From Triglochin maritima (Eukaryota > Streptophyta > Magnoliopsida > Alismatales > Juncaginaceae): 64,000 nt of DNA. The notes below the pieces were generated by a model. It saw only the letters and a list, made by a program, of their open reading frames with translations, ran no database searches and was not told the origin of the DNA. The stretch lies in assembly GCA_963682175.1 (NCBI GenBank), contig OY821791.1:19744542-19808541 (forward strand), written 5' to 3'. Positions within the stretch are counted from its first letter, which is position 1; each line of letters opens with the position of its first letter. A program made the position numbers and the translations under genes. This document shows positions 1 to 12,657 of the stretch, in pieces.

Positions 1-37
1 GTCTGGCTGGGGTTGCTCGGTCTGAGCTGGGTGTGTG
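1..37. other. Flank of the copia element
   Basis: These are the bases left of the first copia LTR. The last five (GTGTG) match GTCTG at 13308-13312 at four of five positions, as expected for a target-site duplication that has aged. The original host sequence therefore continues at 13308. I see no gene in it. Confidence 0.5.
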
Positions 38-178
38 TGAAGGGAATGTGTTCTAAAAGTTTTACTTTTAAATGTCAATTATTATGAATGGAATGAGAAA
101 TCATTTTGTTCCTTGTTTATGTTATTCGTCTTTTAGAAGTGTTAAGGAAGAGGCTCTTGGTCCTTAACCGTAGAGCTC

Positions 179-2595
179 TGATGGGAATTAAATTTATACC
201 GCAAGTGCACGGCGTCATTGAAGACGTGGCAAGTACAGGTCGAACACAAGGAGGGAGAGATATTGTTATTTTTGTGATTTTCGATTAGGGAAAGAAAGAG
301 AGAAAAATAAGGTTTGGGTTGAGATTTTTGGTTTTTTTTAATTTTCTAAAGCAAGAACAACAAAAGAAAAACTAAAAAGAAAACAAATATGGATGAGAGT
401 CCAGCGGGTGGGGGATTAGATATCGGGTTTTGTTTAGAGAATTCTGAAACTTATAATAAATCACATTAGTTATAAAGCATTACATGATAAATGATTCAAC
501 ATAAACTCAAGTAATCAAAATATACTAAAACGAAATTAAAATAATAACATCATTCTTCTTCTCATCACCCTAAATCAGTCACCCCCACCCTTTGGAGAGA
601 GTTAGAAACTAATGGATGGAGGGAAGGAGAAGGGGTCCTAGATGATGAGAATTAAATTTATACCGCAAGTGCACGGCGTCAATGAAGACGTGGCAAATAC
701 GGGTCGAACACAAGGAGGGAGAGATTTGTTATTTGTGTGATTTACGATTGGGGGACAGAAGGAGAGAGGAATAAGTTTGGTTTTGAGATTTTTGGGTTTT
801 TAATTATCTAAAGCAAGAAACATAACGATTAAAAATAAAACAAGAATAAAGATGGTGAATTCCGTTGGGTGGAGGTTTAGACATAGGAGTTAGATTAGAG
901 AATTCAGAAACTTATAATAAATCATGTTAGTTATGAAGCATTACATGATAAATGATTTAACACAAACTCAAGTAATCAAAATATACTAATCACGAAATTA
1001 AAATAATAACTTTATTCTCTTCTCATCACCCTAAATCCGTCACCTCCACCCTTTGGAAAGAGTTAGAAACTCATAGATGAAGGGAGGGAGAAGGGGTCCT
1101 AGAGGAATTACAAAAGAAAATTAAAAACAAACAAGAAATAAAAGACAGAATTTTATTACTAAAACTAAGGAACAAAAATGAGAACAACAACCAAGGACCC
1201 TCTTAACATCGTTCTCGGGGCTATTTATAGCTGCTACAAGGGACCTAAGTATAAAATTGGAAAGTACACGTGTCCAGACACAACTGGACAAAATTTGAGC
1301 ATACGGATCGCCTAGGGGGCGGCGGAATCACTGCATGGCATGTGTAATGTGTGGCGGAAACGCCGCATATCTTGCTCTAATTAGGTCCGGATTTTTGCTG
1401 TGTGTTTATGGCATGATTTGATCCTCCTTTGCGCGTCTGGATGATTTCTTCCCATTCTTTTGAGCTCCGAATTATTTCCTTCATATATTTGGAGATCCAA
1501 ATTGATTTTTCTTTTAAAACTTCTCCAAGATATTTAATTTGCAGTCAGGTCCTCGGCTGTTTGCAATTACGTCCCCGACTACTTTTGTGCTTAAGTCCTT
1601 GGCCTTTTTGTAATTAGGTCTTTGAATGCTTTTATGCTTTGATGAACTTCCATTTGACTCCCGATAATCTTGACTTGGTCTTTATGATAGAAATGAGTCT
1701 CTTTGCACGCGTTTATTCTCGGGATATGGGTAATTTGCATTCAGGTCCCTGTATTCTGTAAATCAGACTAAACACATACCTTCGTAGCATTTATTGATAT
1801 AATATTAATCTAAATGAAAGACATATGATGCAATGTATGCAATGCATCACTAGACAAACTACAAAAGAAAACTAAAAAAACACAAAATAAAAGAACAAAA
1901 TTTTATTGCTAAAGAGAAGAAGAGGAGAGGAGCCCCTTTCAATACATGATTCGGCCTTATTTATAGCCTCAACCGGGGATCCTAATACATAAACGGAAAG
2001 TACACGCGTCAATACAGCATTGGTAAAAATTTGAGCGCACGGATCGACTTTTGTGCGGCGGAATCGCCGCATTTTGTACATGAGGTGCAGCGGAATCGCC
2101 ACCTTTTTGGCTCGGAATCGATCCGGATTTTTCCTGTGTGTTTATGGTATGATTTAAATATCCTTTGCGCGTCTGGATTGATTTCTTTCCTTTCTTTTGA
2201 GCTCCGAATTTATTTCTTCATATATTTGGAGATCCCAATTGATTTTTATTTAGAAATTTTCCAAATTAATATTTTGGTACTTGTAATTGCAGTCGGGTCC
2301 TCGACTGCTTGCAATTAAGTCCCTGGCTACTTTTGTGCTTAAGACCTTGGCATTTTTGTAATTAGGTCTTGAATGCTTTTATGCTTGGATGGAATTCCAT
2401 TTGAACCCCGATAATCTTGACTTGGTCTTCATGACAGAAATGAGTTTCTTGCACGCGTTTATGGTTGGGATATGGGTAATTTACATTCAGGTCCCTGTAT
2501 TCTCTAAATAAGACTAAACACATACCTTAGTAGCATTTATTGATATAAAATTAATCCAAATGAAAGACATATGATGCAATGTATGCAATGCATCA
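179..2595 (-). mobile_element. Solo LTR of Athila-type family, internally duplicated, inserted in the copia 5' LTR
   Basis: The segment starts TGATGGG, ends GCATCA and is flanked by perfect 5-bp copies AGCTC (174-178 and 2596-2600). The other copia LTRs are continuous at this point. The motif ACCGCAAGTGCACGGCGTC near the left end matches, in the same orientation, the end of the reversed solo LTR at 52571. Its complement ends the + strand LTR at 58239, so this LTR reads on the minus strand. It is about twice the expected length. The left part is present twice (179-642 and from 643), and so is the right part (about 1103-1851 and 1853-2595). Each right part carries a minus-strand TATAAATA-like box (near 1228 and 1963). 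There is no coding sequence. Confidence 0.85.
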
Positions 2596-3629
2596 AGCTC
2601 TAAAAGATATTGGTTTACATAAAACAAAAGATATTCGCAATCATGATAATTAACATGGGACATTAATTACCGAGTTAAGATTGTCGTGTTGGTCATAGAT
2701 CATTGTAGCTCTACAATTGAGTGACAACACGGGTACACAAAAGAGGAAAATAGTACTTTGTATACTGAATTGACCTAACAAGTAAAATATTATAGAAATC
2801 TGTTTCTGTGTCATTAATATTTTACTGTGTCCTTGGTCCTTTGATATGAGACTTATATCCGATCGCTTAAGAAGTGCTTAATTAGACTAGTGTCTTAAGC
2901 TATCAATGAGTGTAGTGCAAAGGCATTAGTTGGTTAAGTATGACTTTTGTTGGAGAAGATAGTTAGTCAAAAGATTATCATTGCCCCTCTTAATTGAGTG
3001 ATGATATTAGTGGGCCCCTTGATAAAGCAAAGTTATAATGTGCACAATGTGATTTGAGTTAAGTCACATATTTGTAACTAGCTTAAAGAGATCAAGAAAT
3101 GAATACTAATACAAAGATGACACAATACTACTTTGTGTGTATTCTTAATATCATGAGGCAAGGGACGGACACAAGTGATGCACTCCATCACTAAATGGAT
3201 CGGGTTTTGATTCGAGTGGAATTAAGACATCTAACTAATTGAGAGCTATAATGTGTAGCTACATACCGCTTATAGCCTGTGATATTAAGCTCATAATATC
3301 ACTGTCAACTTAGTTTATATCCTCCCATAGGTCACACCACAAAACTGGGAAACGAGAAATGGGGATTTTGAGTTCATAAGATGTGTCGGGTTTCATGTAG
3401 AAAATATGACACATGGGGTGAACAAGCAAAATCAAAATTATGTTGTGATTAATAACATAATTAGAATCTAAATTAAATTCATATGTGATGTAAATATTAT
3501 GGGGTGTAATGATTTATCATTACAAAGGATAATATGTTACATAAGTTGTGAATTTACTACTAATCCCGAAATGTCAAATTTTGTAGGGGTTAAACCGAAA
3601 TTTGACAAGTCTGCAATAATGTGCAAAAA

Positions 3630-3840
3630 AGGTCGACCGGTTAGCAGTAAACGGTCGACCGATCGTGCACGGTCGACCGGACACGTCTCGACCGATAACA
3701 GGGAATTTTCGTCTGTTCGGAACGGTCGACCGAATCTATCGGTCGGTCGACCGAACATTGCGATGAAATATTTTATTGTTGCGAACGGTCGACCGAAACT
3801 TGGTTCGAGCGGTCGACCGAACCTTCAAACGGTCGACCGG
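3630..3840. repeat. Cluster of CGGTCGACCG palindromes in the copia 5' LTR
   Basis: Eight copies of the core GGTCGACC, nearly all inside CGGTCGACCG, lie within 211 bp, plus one half site (TCGACCG). Spacing is irregular, roughly 18 to 45 bp. The cluster lies upstream of the LTR TATA-like box, where U3 control elements would be expected. Its function is not known to me. Confidence 0.9.
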
Positions 3841-4491
3841 TCCAGACGGTTATCTGCAAAATTAATTTAAGAATTAATTAGATCATGCATGGAATTGGTC
3901 CATAATTGATTTAATTCGTGGCTAAGATTATTTGTTAGCTAATAATGGATAGTTAGATGGAAGTTTGCATGAAATCATGGGCAAGAGGTTGGACATGAAA
4001 AGGTAATTTGGAAAGAACTTATAAATACAAGTTTATCTCATTACCTCATTAACTAATTCATTATTTTCTCATGCAAAAATCTCTCTCCATAATTCTCCAC
4101 GAAATTTCCTTAATTCTTAAGATTAGTTTTAGTTTTTAGAGATCTTCTTCTCAAGGGAACTAAAGAGGGGTTAGTAATTGGATTCTAAGCCCTATTGGAG
4201 ATTGAGAGGCTAGCTCTTCTCTCTCCAATCTCGTTTAGAGTTTGGTGAATACTCGGAGGCAATCCACCGGGCGATTCGACCGTCAACGCGATTTCGGATC
4301 TTCAAGAGGTTTTAGAGAACCTCTAGGTATGATCCTCTTTGGAATTGTTTGTTTATTCTAATGCATGTTGAATAATTAGGATAAACAAATGCATGTTTAT
4401 ATGAAAATCGAAGAAAATATGAATGTTTCGATCCTATATGTTTATAAAAATTCCGAAAATATATACATACGATAGGGCACGAAATCCAACA

Positions 4492-4508
4492 GTAATATCA
4501 GAGCTTTT
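4492..4508 (+). other. Primer binding site of the copia element (initiator tRNA-Met type, degenerate)
   Basis: Directly after the LTR end stands GTAATATCAGAGC. This is a decayed form of TGGTATCAGAGC, the usual complement of the 3' end of plant initiator tRNA-Met. Confidence 0.75.
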
Positions 4509-5971
4509 GATTCATATTATCTTTGATTTAGACTATAAAATCAATCTAGGCTACCATCTAGAATCAAAACAATTCGGTTTTATGTCTTTTTCGATGTTTT
4601 GTTGATAAAATTCTAATAAATTCGTTTTGATGGTTTTATATGTTTTAAAACATCACACATGATTGTTAGAATTGAAATTTAGACATTTGTCTAATTTATA
4701 GAATTTTCGTTTTATTTTAAATGATTATTTTATAAAGGAATCAACAAAGCCGAAAAGGACTAATGTTCATCTTTCCTTTTGGAAATTGGATGAACCGCGG
4801 TTCAAAATAATTAATTTTGAACTATGGATGCATGAAAATCATTTTAATGGATTTCAAATGATTTTTCTAGAATTGTTTGATTTTAGATGCTTGATAATCT
4901 AGATTAAATAGTTTAGATTGGACATGCGTGTATGCGTTGCTCGAGTTGTCTTTCCAGGAATTGTGAGTTTATATGTTCCAAATCAGCACCTATGAATGTT
5001 TGTAATTATTATTATACATGGGCTTATTTATATGTAAAAGCCAAATTCTCTCTTTCTATCTTTAGATAATTGCATTGCATGTGAGAGGTTTTTCATAGGA
5101 CTTGCACTAGTCGGTTTTTATCGAATGTGAGGAGCATATTTATTTTCTGTAAAATCTACATCTCCGGTGCAAGAGTAAGTCGCCGTTGTAGCGCATCGAT
5201 CGAGGATCAAGGATCAAAGGGAACATATAAACTCACACGATGTGGATTGTGTGAATGGTTTAATTTCTTTTTTTTAATTTCTGCTATGCATGTGATGAAT
5301 GTGATTGAATGTTAGGATGTGTATGAATGATAATATGCATGATAACCTAAAATTCCGAATCACATGTTAATATATGAAATTGTCCAACAAAATTAAGAGT
5401 AATTTTCCTTCTTATTTCATCAACTAACAGTCATTGATCGAGGGATACTCTGCTCGCCCTTAGCGGGAGATAACTCCCTCCATCTTTGGGAATAGTGGGA
5501 GATATAATGGTTGTCTATTGTTGTGCCACGATTAAATATATGAGGTGTGTTTCACCCTAGTGAACCCCAAGTATGTTTAGTTGTGAATACAATGGATAAA
5601 CGTATCTCGTATCAAATGAAAATAAGTTTTCTTAACATTACCTAGAGCCCTCGCTCGGTTTTGGGAAAAAGTTTTTCTTACGAGGATAGGTCATATTCCC
5701 TCATAATTAAAACGACAAGAATCACAAGAGTTTGAAGATGCTAATGTTGCTAAAATTCAAAAAGGTTGTGATTAGAAAGAGTTTTTCTTACCTTGAGATT
5801 GTGATATATTCGATAGCCCTTAGCTAGTCTATATTGCAATTGATAGGATCTTGGATTACTGCATTTACGGACAAAATTTTATTTACAGTATTTACATTTA
5901 TATTCTATATATATGTATGTATTTTTAAACATAAAATTGACATAAAATACTATATAATTTATTTTGTAGAA
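4509..5971 (+). other. Untranslated leader of the copia element
   Basis: AT-rich sequence between the primer site and gag. The short open frames at 4423-4605 and 5127-5315 show no recognisable protein and are not supported as genes. Confidence 0.6.
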
Positions 5972-6943
5972 ATGTCTAATATCCAACCAATTGTGCGATC
6001 TATGATCGAAAAGAATCCTTTGCAAAATGATGGCTCAAACTTCATGAGATGGCAACTCAATCTTAATATTGTGTTGAGGTTTGAAAAACTATCTCATATT
6101 TTAGATGGTGAAATCCCAGAATTGAATGAGAAGACAACCGGTAATGAGAAAGAGGCGATAGCCAAGTGGGAAGACCAAGAGAACCAAGTTCACGGTCTAA
6201 TGTTGGCATCCATGGGTGACTCGCTTCAAGCGAAATACTTGTATTCAAAACCCAAGAAGATCATGGAAGCTTTAACAAAGATGTTCATGGATAGTGCCCG
6301 AAAGGAGCGCTATAAAACCACAATCGCACTCACAAGGTGCTATATGGCATAGGGAACATCGGTATCCGTGCATTTTCTCACGATGCAAGGATACCTTGAG
6401 AAGTTGTCGAAGCTCTCTTCTCCAATGCCCGAGGACATTGCCGAAGATCTTATTCTTGGCTCTCTAGCCCCGTCCTTTAAGGACTTTGTGATGCACTATC
6501 ATGTGCGTGAAAAATGGGTGAGTCTTGAGGAGCTTCACAACGCTCTCAAAACGGCAGAACTTGACATGGGCAAGGGTTGGGACAATCAAGTCCTAGCCGT
6601 CCATGAGAGGAGAAAAAAGATCAACAAAGGTAAAGGCAAATTTACCAAAGATACGTCAATCAACAGCAAGCGAGTAGGAGGTGCTCATAGGAGTGCCTCA
6701 ACGGGGAAATCTTTCAAATCTCCAACTCCCAACACGGAGTGCTTTCACTGCGGTGAAAAGGGACACATCCGACCTAATTGCCCCAAGTACAAGGAAGACC
6801 TTGAAAATGGGATGATTGAACGTAGACGCCCGAGAAACGCCATAGGTATGTTTGTTATTGAGATAAATTTAATCACCTCTGTCCTTGATTTGGTAATGGT
6901 TACCGGATCTTGTGCTCACATAATTTTGATGTGCAGCTATTGA
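5972..6943 (+). pseudogene. gag: gag of the copia element (broken by a stop codon)
   Basis: The product would be the copia nucleocapsid precursor, which packages element RNA. I chose the ATG at 5972, inside a longer open frame from 5834, because the protein begins there like copia gag: a short N-terminus, then NFMRWQ, and the conserved UBN2-like body. An in-frame TAG at 6350-6352 cuts the reading frame after about 126 codons. The same frame then runs on to 6943. Near its end is one CCHC zinc knuckle, CFHCGEKGHIRPNC (encoded about 6741-6782), which binds RNA. After the knuckle the frame runs into a decayed protease start, where the usual D-T-G is no longer present. The copy is dead. Confidence 0.85.
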
Positions 6944-9710
6944 AGGATAGGAAGGAACTCGTGGAGAACAATATGATATTGAAGGTTGGAAATAGTACAA
7001 GCATCGCTGCGATTGTACAAGATTCTATGGAACTTCAATAGTCTAGTGATTTAAATTTATGCTTTGAAGAATGTTTGTTATGTACCTTCGATTAGCAAGA
7101 ACTATTCTGTATCATGTTTTGGATATGGATAACTTAATATATATTTCTAATTCTTGCTTGTCTACATCGAAGAATGGAATTTTCTATGCAAATACATTCG
7201 CATAGAATGGTTTCTATTTGCTTGAAATAAATAATAAACAAACTCAAACAAACAATAACAACTAAGATAACTCACGTGAATGATACAATCTTGTAGCACT
7301 ATCGGATTGGTTAAATAAATGACCAAGAGACCTTTCAAGAAGAAAGGAACGAAAACGAATAACTAATTGGATAAGATACATTCTAATTTATGTGGTCCGA
7401 TAAGTACAAGTGCAAGAGACGGTTTAAGGTACTTCATTTTGTTCACGGACAACTATAGTCATTATGGCTATATTTGTCTAATGGGAAGCAAAAGTGAATT
7501 CTTTGACAAGTTCAAGGAATTCGAGGATGGAGTAGTGAACCAACTCAACAAGAATATCGAGTCTCTATGAAAGGTTCGTAGGGGTGAGTACTTAGGATAC
7601 CTAATTTGACTCATTTCTAAAGTAGGAATAGGATATTGCTCGACATGGTTCGATCAATAATAAGTCAATCTAAATTGCCTATTTACTTTTGCAATTATGC
7701 ACTACAAATAATGACAAACTCACTAAATAATGTTCCATCCAAATCCATGGAGAAAATGTCTTGTGAGCTATGGAGTTGAAAGACACCTAAGCTCGACTTT
7801 CTCAAGATTTGGGGTTGTGAGGTATACATCAAGAAATTGATGTCAACCAAGCTTCAACCAAAAGCGGTTAAGTGCTTCTTTATAGGTTGTCCTCGTATGA
7901 CAACAGGATACTACTTTTGGTGTATCACCTCCAATCAAAAGATTGTAGAGAGAGATATGTTTTTTCTGGAATTTCTGGAAAAGAGAGAAAAGTAGTGGGA
8001 GTAGAGTTAAGCTTGGGGAAACTCAAGATACTCTACAAGATCATGATGTGAATGTTGCATTCAAAATCATGAAGGCCCAACCGAGATTCATTTGGTTAGT
8101 GCGAGTATGAGCGAGAGATCCTTACAAGAAATTATGAGAGAATCTCAATCATCCCCACCTAGTGTACGTTCGAGAGTCGAACGTGAACCTATTCCTCAAG
8201 AAATTGTGGAAGAAGTTCGAGAGACACGAGAAGAACCAAAAGAACTAAGAAGGTCAATGAGGGAAAGGAAGAAACCCAATAAGTATGTGGGACTTCATGA
8301 GATCATGGTACTAGATACCAAAGATCCCTCGACCTTCCAAGAAGCGATGGAAAGAAAAGACTCCAAACTATGGTTAAATGCCATGAAATCCGAAGTAGAA
8401 TCCATGTATGATAATCAAGTATGGAACTTGATTAGCCTTCCTCAAGAGAAAATATCATTTGGTATAAATGAGCTTTTAGGAGGAAGATAGACATGGATAG
8501 TAACTTGACAACCTACGAAGCAAGGCTTGTAGCAAAAGTTATACTCAAATTCAAGAAATTGACTTTGATGAAATTTTTGAGAGGTTGCCATATTAAAAAA
8601 TCTATTCGGATTATGCTCACTATTACCGCATTTCACAATTGTGAGATATGGAAGATGGATATCAAAATGACATTCCTTAAACGGAAACTTCGAGGAGGAT
8701 ATGTACATGGTACAACCTCAAGGTTTTGATGACCCAAATAATAGCGAGAAGAAATGCAAGTTTCGAGAATCCATTTATGGATTGAAGCAAACACGAGGAA
8801 TTGGAACAAACGCTTTGACGAGGAGGTGAAGAAGATTCACTTCATTCAAAGTAAAGGAAAACCTTGTTGATACAAGGAGATTAATGGGAGCCATGTAGTA
8901 CTTCTGATCTTATATGTCGATGACATATTGCTCATGAGCAATCATATACCTTAGCATTAGCAAACGAGAAATTTCATTGAAATCGACATTTTCAATGAAA
9001 AGAAATGGATGAGGCTCAACACATCTTGAGAATCAAGATACATTGAGATACATCCCGTAGACTCATTGGCTTCAGTCAACGTGCATACATTGACAAGGTC
9101 TTGGAAATGTTAAGGGTGAACAATTCTGATATGGACAATGTGCCAATAAGTATGAGTATAGGTGTGCAACTCAAGGAGTCTCAACGTGCTCAATGACGCA
9201 AAGACTTGGAGTACATGAAGGTATCCCTTATGCTTCGGCAAAAGGAAGGATCACGTACACAATGACTTGCACAAGACTCGATATCTCGTATGCTCTAAGC
9301 GTGACAGGTAGTCACCAATCCGACGCAAGCCCTAAGCATAGGATTGCGTCAGGAATATTCTGAAGTACCTTAACCGGACTAAAGATAAGGTTCTTTTTTA
9401 TGGAAGACAAAGGAGAAAATAGTCGAGGGCTATTTTGATGCAATTCTCATAGGAATTCTTGACAATAGGAGGTTGGAATGATGATGCGTCATCATTATTG
9501 AAGGTGGAGGTATGAGGTAGTGTAGTTAGGAGTAATATCACTACAACTAACTCAACCACCAACGAAAGACAAAATAAATAAATAGGTGGACACAACAGTA
9601 ACACAACTGATCCATTCGACAAACCTTCATACCAAGCTAAGAGACGAAATATATTTCGAGTCCATGGATCCGATGATCCATGTGGATTGGCTTGATAGGT
9701 GATTTGGGAA
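6890..9710 (+). pseudogene. pol: Degenerate copia pol (protease, integrase, RT, RNase H remnants)
   Basis: Pieces remain in several frames. Around 6890-6930 is a decayed protease active site. At 7367-7570 an integrase core fragment reads DKIHSNLCGPIS...YFILFTDNYSHYGY. At 8284-8460 is the N-terminal part of reverse transcriptase. At about 8910-8945 the RT active-site motif YVDD survives inside LILYVDDILLMS. Around 9230-9400 is the C-terminal RT segment, with TCTRLDISYALSV. Near 9640-9700 is the end of RNase H. Integrase lying before RT is the copia order. Many frameshifts and stops separate the pieces, so no product is expected. Confidence 0.82.
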
Positions 9711-9772
9711 GGTTACCCTAGTTATTAATGTTTTATACATTGAGAATGTATGTGAAAGAAAACTTTGATAAC

Positions 9773-9783
9773 AAGTGGGAGAT
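9773..9783 (+). other. Polypurine tract of the copia element
   Basis: AAGTGGGAGAT lies directly before the 3' LTR (TGAAGGG at 9784). This is the usual plus-strand primer of copia elements. Confidence 0.8.
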
Positions 9784-10620
9784 TGAAGGGAATGTGTTCT
9801 AAAAGTTTTACTTTTAAATGTAAATTATTATGAATTGAATGAGAAATCATTTTGTTCCTTGTTTATGTTATTCGTCTTTTAGAAGTGTTAAGGAAGAGGC
9901 TCTTGGTCCTTAACCGTAGACCTCTAAAAGATATTGGTTTACATAAAACAAAAGATATTCGCAATCATGGTAATTAACATGCGACATTAATTACCGAGTT
10001 AAGATTGTTGTGTTGGTCATAGATCATTGTAGCTCTACAATTGAGTGACAACACGGGTACACAAAAGAGGAAAATAGTACTTTGTATACTGAATTGACCT
10101 AACAAGTAAAATATTATAGAAATGTGTTTCTGTGTCATTAATATTTTACTGTGTCTTTGGTCCTTTGATATGAGACTTATATCCGATCGCTTAAGAAGTG
10201 CTTAATTAGACTAGTGTCTTAAGCTATCAATGAGTGTAGTGCAAAGGCATTAGTTGGTTAAGTATGACTTTTGTTGGAGAAGATAGTTAGTCAAAAGATT
10301 ATCATTGCACCTCTTAATTGAGTGATGATATTAGTGGGCCCCTTGATAAAGCAAAGTTATAATGTGCACAATGTGATTTGAGTTAATCACATATTTATAA
10401 CTAGCTTAAAGAGATCAAGAAATGAATACTAATACAAAGATGACACAATACTACTTTGTGTGTATTCTTAATATCATGAGGCAAGGGACGGACACAAGTG
10501 GTGCACTCCATCACTAAATGGACCGGGTTTTGATTCAAGTGGAATTAAGACATCTAACTAATTGGGAGCTATAATGTGTAGCTAGATACCGCTTATAGCT
10601 TGTGATATTAAACTCTTAAT

Positions 10621-12130
10621 TGTTGGCTTTTTGGCCTTAATCTATGTTTTGATGATTTAATTAACCTAATCTTAATTATAATCTTGTAGAGTAGCACACA
10701 TATTGCATTGCATATATATTGCATTGTGCTAACCTCTACAGGTGGTCAAGACTCAAGGAAGAAAGGAAAATCAAGTCAAGACATGTAATCAAGCTCTTTT
10801 GAAGACATGTATTTTGTATTTCTTTGAGTCTTTAGGAACTTGTGTATTTTGAGCATACTTGAGCTAAAATCAACTTAAACAGCTAGGTTCCTTATAGAAG
10901 TCACACACGAAATTTCACATAATTTGGACTTCAATAGAACACCCAAACATAGATCGGAAAACACTAAACCTGAACCCTAACTGTCTGCCCACATTCGGTC
11001 GACCGCAACAGGCCGTTCGATCGACCGGATGATCAAGTATTCTGTTTTGTGTTTCCCTGTCTAGTTTCGGTCGACCGCACCTTATCTTTCGGTCGACCGT
11101 TTGAACTCAATTTTCCAACCGTTATTCTTGTCGTATATACCGAACGGTCGTATTCGTATTAAACCAAAAATACCCCAAATACATTTCATGTATCGGTCGA
11201 CCGAGGACCAAGATCGGTCGACCGTTTGTCCATCTCTTGACAAAGCCCAAGTGCCTGTTGAAAATCGGTCGTCCGCTAGACCTGTTTCGGTCGACCGAAT
11301 ATCTAATTGTTTGTCAACCCCAAAGTGCCTGGACGAAATCGGTCGACCGAACCCTTTTCTTGTGTTCGACCGATGACTTAAGTGTACCTAAGTCGTAGCG
11401 TTGGGCGGTCGACCGTTGCCTAACCGGTCGACCGAACTTAGTACAAAACTGCCAAACGGTCGACCGTTCATCCCGATCCGGTTGACCGAATTCATTCAGA
11501 ATTGGGTCTTGCAGTTTCTGTTTTGTGTAATCACACATCAACTCATACCCAATCAATCCCAATGACTCTATTCTCTATAATGCCTATATAATGAGTTGTA
11601 AAACACATTTTAACACAACTCTCCCACTACAAACTTGTCTCCAACCTTAGAGAGAATCCCAAACACTCAAAGCCTCAAATCTCCACACTTAGTGATCAAT
11701 TCTTTATTTCTACTCAAGTGTGCTCAAGTTTAGAGAGTGTTGTTCCACTCAACCTTTGTTCAAGAAGCAAGGACTTCGGTGAAAGCCCGAAGTGTTCCTC
11801 TCGGATTGTGAGAGAAGAAAGTCAAGCTCGCGAGGTTGTTCGCGGAGTTTGTTTTGTAAAAGGCGTTCTCTCCCGGCCCAGAATGGGGAGTGGTTAGTGA
11901 AGTCGTGAGCGGAGCTCGGTGATCCGAGCGGAGCTTGCAAGAGAGGACTAGGACCCGGGTGGGGTGCCGAGCCTCTATAAAAATTCCCCAACTTCCATTG
12001 TGGTTTGCATTATCTTTCTTTCTCTACTTTTGATTGTTTATTCCGCTGCGCATTTGATTACTTAATCAAGTAGAGAATTTTGTTAATTAGCCTTAATTGT
12101 GGACCCATAGACCCACACGATCCTCCTACA
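10621..12130 (+). mobile_element. Solo LTR of an unrelated family (possibly SIRE/Maximus-type copia) inserted in the copia 3' LTR
   Basis: This 1510-bp segment begins TGTTGGCTTTTTGGCC and ends CCTACA. It is flanked by perfect 5-bp copies TTAAT (10616-10620 and 12131-12135). It has no internal region, so it is a solo LTR left by LTR-LTR recombination. A TATA-like box (CTATATAA) lies near 11583. The start and the end (CCGCTGCGCATTTG, then CCCACACGATCC) remind me of SIRE/Maximus LTRs, but the lineage is an inference. It carries its own dense set of CGGTCGACCG palindromes. Confidence 0.88.
10996..11489. repeat. Cluster of CGGTCGACCG palindromes in the solo LTR
   Basis: About ten exact or near-exact copies of CGGTCGACCG, plus one-base variants such as CGGTCGTCCG and CGGTTGACCG and half sites, lie within 494 bp. 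The cluster ends about 90 bp upstream of the TATA-like box. The sequence between the sites does not resemble that of the copia or chromovirus clusters. Confidence 0.88.
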
Positions 12131-12467
12131 TTAATATCACTGCCAACTTAGTTTAGATCCTCCCATACGTCACACCACAAAACTGGGAAACGAGAAATGG
12201 GGATTTTGAGTTCATAAGATGTGTCGGGTTTCATGTAGAAAATATGATACATGGGGTGAACAAGCAAAATCAAAATTATGTTGTGATTAATAACATAATT
12301 AGAATCTAAATTAAATTCATATGTGATGTAAATATTATGGGGTGTAATGATTTATCATTACATAGGATAATATGTTACATAAGTTGTGAATTTACTACTA
12401 ATCCCGAAATGTCAAATTTTGTAGGGGTTAAACTGAAATTTGACAAGTCTGCAGTAATGTGCAAAAA

Positions 12468-12657
12468 CGGTCGACCGGTTAGCAGTAAACGGTCGACCGA
12501 TCGCGCACGGTCGACCGGACACGTCTCGACCGATAACAGGGAGTTTTCTTCTGTTCGGAACGGTCGACCGAACATTGCGATGAAATATTTTATTGTTGCG
12601 AACGGTCGACCGAAACTTGGTTCGAGCGGTCGACCGAACCTTCAAACGGTCGACCGG
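12468..12657. repeat. Cluster of CGGTCGACCG palindromes in the copia 3' LTR
   Basis: Same arrangement as at 3630-3840, but with one site fewer, apparently lost by deletion between two adjacent sites. Confidence 0.88.

Larger units (their letters stand above)
38..4491 (+). repeat. 5' LTR of the copia element, interrupted at 179-2595
   Basis: LTR sequence occupies 38-178 and 2601-4491. A separate solo LTR lies between, bounded by the duplicated target AGCTC. A TATA-like box (TATAAATA) lies near 4019-4026. A cluster of CGGTCGACCG palindromes lies about 180-390 bp upstream of that box. The end CCAACA is followed directly by the primer site. Confidence 0.88.

Noticed and set aside
3499..3870. Arg/Ser/Pro-rich frames over the palindrome clusters (also 12337-12687, 40818-41036, 29640-29885, 36428-36673)
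   Set aside because: The repeated GRP/DRS patterns are translations of GGTCGACCG repeats in LTR DNA, not proteins.
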